Below are positions 4,396 through 6,636 of a stretch of DNA of 6,636 nucleotides, in pieces (position 1 is the first letter of the stretch; each line of letters opens with the position of its first letter). The notes below the pieces were generated by a model, which was given only the letters and a program-made list of their open reading frames with translations, did no database searches and was not told the origin of the DNA. Source of the stretch: Asaia bogorensis (GTDB lineage Bacteria; Pseudomonadota; Alphaproteobacteria; Acetobacterales; Acetobacteraceae); NCBI GenBank assembly GCA_945874515.1, contig CAMCHA010000153.1, positions 1-6,636 of the forward strand, read 5' to 3'. The translations under genes and the position numbers were made by a program.

Positions 4396-6636
4396 TCATA
4401 AAGCCCTCACTCCGAAATCACCGATGGTTTTAAAGCCAAAGCGGAACAGCAGCATGGTGGACCCTGGGTAAAAATCATTGGTCGACGGGTCTTCCGCATA
4501 GCGTTTGACGAAGCGCGTTTCAAAAATGAAGCACTCATCCTCATACAGCGCCGAAAGTCCCAGGGCCACCGGGCGATCAAGCTGGATATCCTGCCGCCCA
4601 AAGGCGCTGACGCGCCATAGACCAAGACGCTGAGTAGCGCCCACGTAGATTTCCTCACGCTGCGCCACCGGATTGAGATAGGGCATGGGCGGGGCTTGCA
4701 GGTAGCCAAGGGTGAAGGAGGTATCGCTCAAAGGCCGAACGGTCGTGCTGACATCATAGGCGCGGGCGGCAAAGCTCTCCCCACCGCGGCGGGCGCGGCC
4801 GGTCAGATCAATCCAAGAATTTGGGCGGAAGGTGAGCCGGCTGACCCAATCGGAAGCCCGATTTTCAAGACCACTATAAGGGTAGAAGGGACCGCCATCT
4901 TCCTGAACGCGGAAGGATCGCCCAACAATGGCTTCAAGCTGCCGATCCTGGGGCAGAAACCAGGCGCCACGCAGCGCCATATCCGCGCGCGTGCCACCTT
5001 CCTGCCGATCTCGACCGGTGAAGCGATTGAGCGAAAACAGATTGGCGTCTGTGAAGTCAAAGACAATGCTGTCTTCATTCGGGATGCGATACTGGCTGCC
5101 GGTCATGGGGCCGGTCACCAATTGGATCCGCGGTTCGACCACCTGGCTGCCCCAGTCGCCACCATCGCGAAGGAAGGGCATGCGCCAATCAAGTGCCGCG
5201 CGAATATTGGCCGCGGCACTTTGCCCATTGGGGCTGCCGGTCGCGTAATTGGGCGCGAGGTTGATGTCCTCGAAATCATAAGCAGCCAGATCGCTTTGTG
5301 CGCGGAGCGTCCATATACCGCCCAGATCATCCATCCGTGGCAGAGCATAGCCGATGCGCGATGAAGCGCGACGCGTACTTGTGCCGGTACCGCGAAATAT
5401 GGCGAAATTCCAGGTGTCCACGGTGAAGCGCCCGCCAATTGAGTCTTCTGGGGATTCCCAATCGGCATAGATATTGGGTAGCACCAGCGGAATGCGGCTA
5501 ATGTCATCGGTGCGGCGCAGGCCCTGATAGGCACGGGCGTCAAACCGCGCAAAACCTTCGCTACCCCAAAAACCTTCGGTGAAAAGCGTCGTCGGCAGAA
5601 CACGCTGCCCGCCATAGCGATAGACGCGGAGATATTGTTCTGAACTCGCGCGGTTTGCATCGAATCCCGCGCGCCAGGTTTCATCAAGCGAAAAGCGACC
5701 CTTAGCGAAGATATGGCCGGCAAAGCCTTCTTCCGTGCCGTCCTTGCCATCAAGCTGGCCGATGGAACTTAGTACCTCTATCTCGCCATTATTGAAGCGA
5801 CGGCGGTAATCCACGCCAAGATTAGGCGCAACGCTCGTGGCGATGGTGGGCCGCAGCACTAATTCCTGACTTTCATCAATCGCCCAGTAATAGGGCGTTT
5901 CAACGAAACCACCGAGATATTTGGTGATGCCGAAGCTTGGGCTCAGAAACCCGGATTGTCGCGCAGCAGACCCATCAGGATGCTGGAAATAGGGCAGCCA
6001 CATCACCGGCACACCCGCCATATCCAGGGACGCACCGCGATAGCGCACTTGCTGTTCGTTACGATCCAGGGTTGCCGTGCGCGCGCGCAATTGCCAGAGG
6101 GGCGGCGCTAGCGGATCATCCTTGCAGGGGTCACAGACCGAATAGACAACGCGCGAAAGATCAAAAATCGAGCCATCTGTCCGCCGCGCGCCCGTGGCGG
6201 CGATCCGGCCATTTTGCAGTAGATACCCGCGCAGCCCCTCCAGCACGCCATCGCGCATCTGATTGGAAAGTTCAGCGCTTTCCGCGAACATCACCTGGCC
6301 ATCTGCCTCGATCAGTTGCACATTGCCGCGCGCGGTCGCTACACCCGTATTACGGTTATAGGTCAGTTCATCGGCACGCAGGATGCGCCCACCCTGGAAG
6401 GCTTCCACATTTCCCCGCGCCACAACCAAAGCCGCGTTCTGATCATATTGGACTTCATCGGCCGTAAAAGTGACGGGCGCGTCCTGCGTTGTACCGGCGG
6501 GCGTCGCTGGCGTTCCGGGCGCTGCCGCAGGCTGTTGGGCCGGCAGGACTGGAGCAATACTTGGCGACGGGGCCATCGGCGGCAGCCCGGGGGCCTGCGC
6601 AAGCGCAAGGCTTGGTGCCGAAGCCAGCAGCACCAG
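4396..6636 (-). CDS. lptD: LPS-assembly outer-membrane protein LptD, N-terminus cut by window edge
   Basis: The frame is open from the right edge to TGA 4398-4396, giving about 746 residues. Numbering here counts from the GTG at 6633, which lies inside the signal peptide and is not a real start: the first visible residues, LVLLASAPSLALAQA, are the end of a hydrophobic core and a cleavage site, so the true start is beyond the window. Next comes a Pro/Ala/Gln-rich linker (about 14-50), then the LptA-like N-terminal domain (about 51-160: TFTADEVQYD, VVARGNVEAFQGG, ATARGNVQL). A CDPC motif at 167-170 marks the junction, followed by the long beta-barrel (about 190-745) with WLPYFQHPDG and many alternating aromatic strands; DEC at 699-701 lies near the C-terminus. 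LptD with lipoprotein LptE forms the outer-membrane pore that inserts LPS into the outer leaflet. E. coli LptD is 784 residues, so little is missing. surA follows immediately. Confidence 0.94.
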   Translation of the reverse strand: MVLLASAPSLALAQAPGLPPMAPSPSIAPVLPAQQPAAAPGTPATPAGTTQDAPVTFTADEVQYDQNAALVVARGNVEAFQGGRILRADELTYNRNTGVATARGNVQLIEADGQVMFAESAELSNQMRDGVLEGLRGYLLQNGRIAATGARRTDGSIFDLSRVVYSVCDPCKDDPLAPPLWQLRARTATLDRNEQQVRYRGASLDMAGVPVMWLPYFQHPDGSAARQSGFLSPSFGITKYLGGFVETPYYWAIDESQELVLRPTIATSVAPNLGVDYRRRFNNGEIEVLSSIGQLDGKDGTEEGFAGHIFAKGRFSLDETWRAGFDANRASSEQYLRVYRYGGQRVLPTTLFTEGFWGSEGFARFDARAYQGLRRTDDISRIPLVLPNIYADWESPEDSIGGRFTVDTWNFAIFRGTGTSTRRASSRIGYALPRMDDLGGIWTLRAQSDLAAYDFEDINLAPNYATGSPNGQSAAANIRAALDWRMPFLRDGGDWGSQVVEPRIQLVTGPMTGSQYRIPNEDSIVFDFTDANLFSLNRFTGRDRQEGGTRADMALRGAWFLPQDRQLEAIVGRSFRVQEDGGPFYPYSGLENRASDWVSRLTFRPNSWIDLTGRARRGGESFAARAYDVSTTVRPLSDTSFTLGYLQAPPMPYLNPVAQREEIYVGATQRLGLWRVSAFGRQDIQLDRPVALGLSALYEDECFIFETRFVKRYAEDPSTNDFYPGSTMLLFRFGFKTIGDFGVRAL

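Noticed and set aside
3908..5364. Plus-strand open frames at 3908-4471 (187 codons) and 4696-5364 (222 codons)
   Set aside because: Both lie antisense to surA/lptD coding sequence and have no family features; they follow from GC-rich codon use.
5937..6467. Plus-strand open frame of 176 codons antisense to the LptD N-terminal half
   Set aside because: Arg/His/Pro-rich translation with no domain; the minus strand is clearly lptD.
6631..6633. GTG 6633 as the lptD start
   Set aside because: It falls inside the hydrophobic core of the signal peptide, with no positively charged n-region, and a leucine codon in frame precedes it at the window edge; the gene must begin outside the window.
1..6636. 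CRISPR arrays, tRNA/rRNA genes, insertion sequences, toxin-antitoxin or phage modules
   Set aside because: Reading both strands showed no spaced direct repeats, no cloverleaf or rRNA-like sequence, no transposase and no inverted terminal repeats; nearly all DNA is taken by the six genes.

Overview
The window is GC-rich, gene-dense bacterial chromosome carrying six protein genes, four complete and two cut by the window edges. Gene content, the alphaproteobacterial style of SurA and LptD, and the RsmA N-terminus suggest an alphaproteobacterium, possibly Rhodospirillales/Acetobacteraceae. That placement is inferred from protein style and base composition, not from a search. No RNA gene, CRISPR array, insertion sequence or phage gene is visible.

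Layout. (1) 1-842, minus: C-terminally truncated glycosyltransferase family 9 gene (heptosyltransferase-like), which would act on LPS core or another surface glycan. It starts at a GTG directly after an in-frame TAA. (2) 843-914: a 72-bp divergent intergenic gap, the only clear non-coding DNA in the window. (3) 915-2194, plus: a two-gene unit, a YgfZ/GcvT-like folate-binding protein followed with an ATGA overlap by a small integral-membrane methyltransferase of the isoprenylcysteine carboxyl methyltransferase type. (4) 2191-6636, minus: lptD (5' end beyond the window), surA and rsmA, read right to left and tightly packed. The two blocks converge at 2191-2194, where one TTAA holds both stop codons.

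How the genes work together. LptD is the outer-membrane LPS translocon and SurA is the periplasmic chaperone that in E. coli helps LptD reach the outer membrane, so making them together is sensible. RsmA, the 16S rRNA dimethyltransferase, is the conserved downstream partner of this cluster. In E. coli and many other proteobacteria pdxA sits between surA and rsmA. Here it is absent, and only 4 bases separate the surA stop from the rsmA start. The GT9 gene adds a second envelope theme at the left edge. YgfZ is linked to Fe-S cluster protein maintenance; why it is paired with a membrane methyltransferase is not known from the sequence.

This is essentially a housekeeping region and I found no convincing new biological system. 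The items worth a second look are the missing pdxA, the four-base convergent stop overlap with no terminator, two credible starts for surA, cysteine arrangements in LptD and SurA, and the coupled ygfZ-methyltransferase pair.
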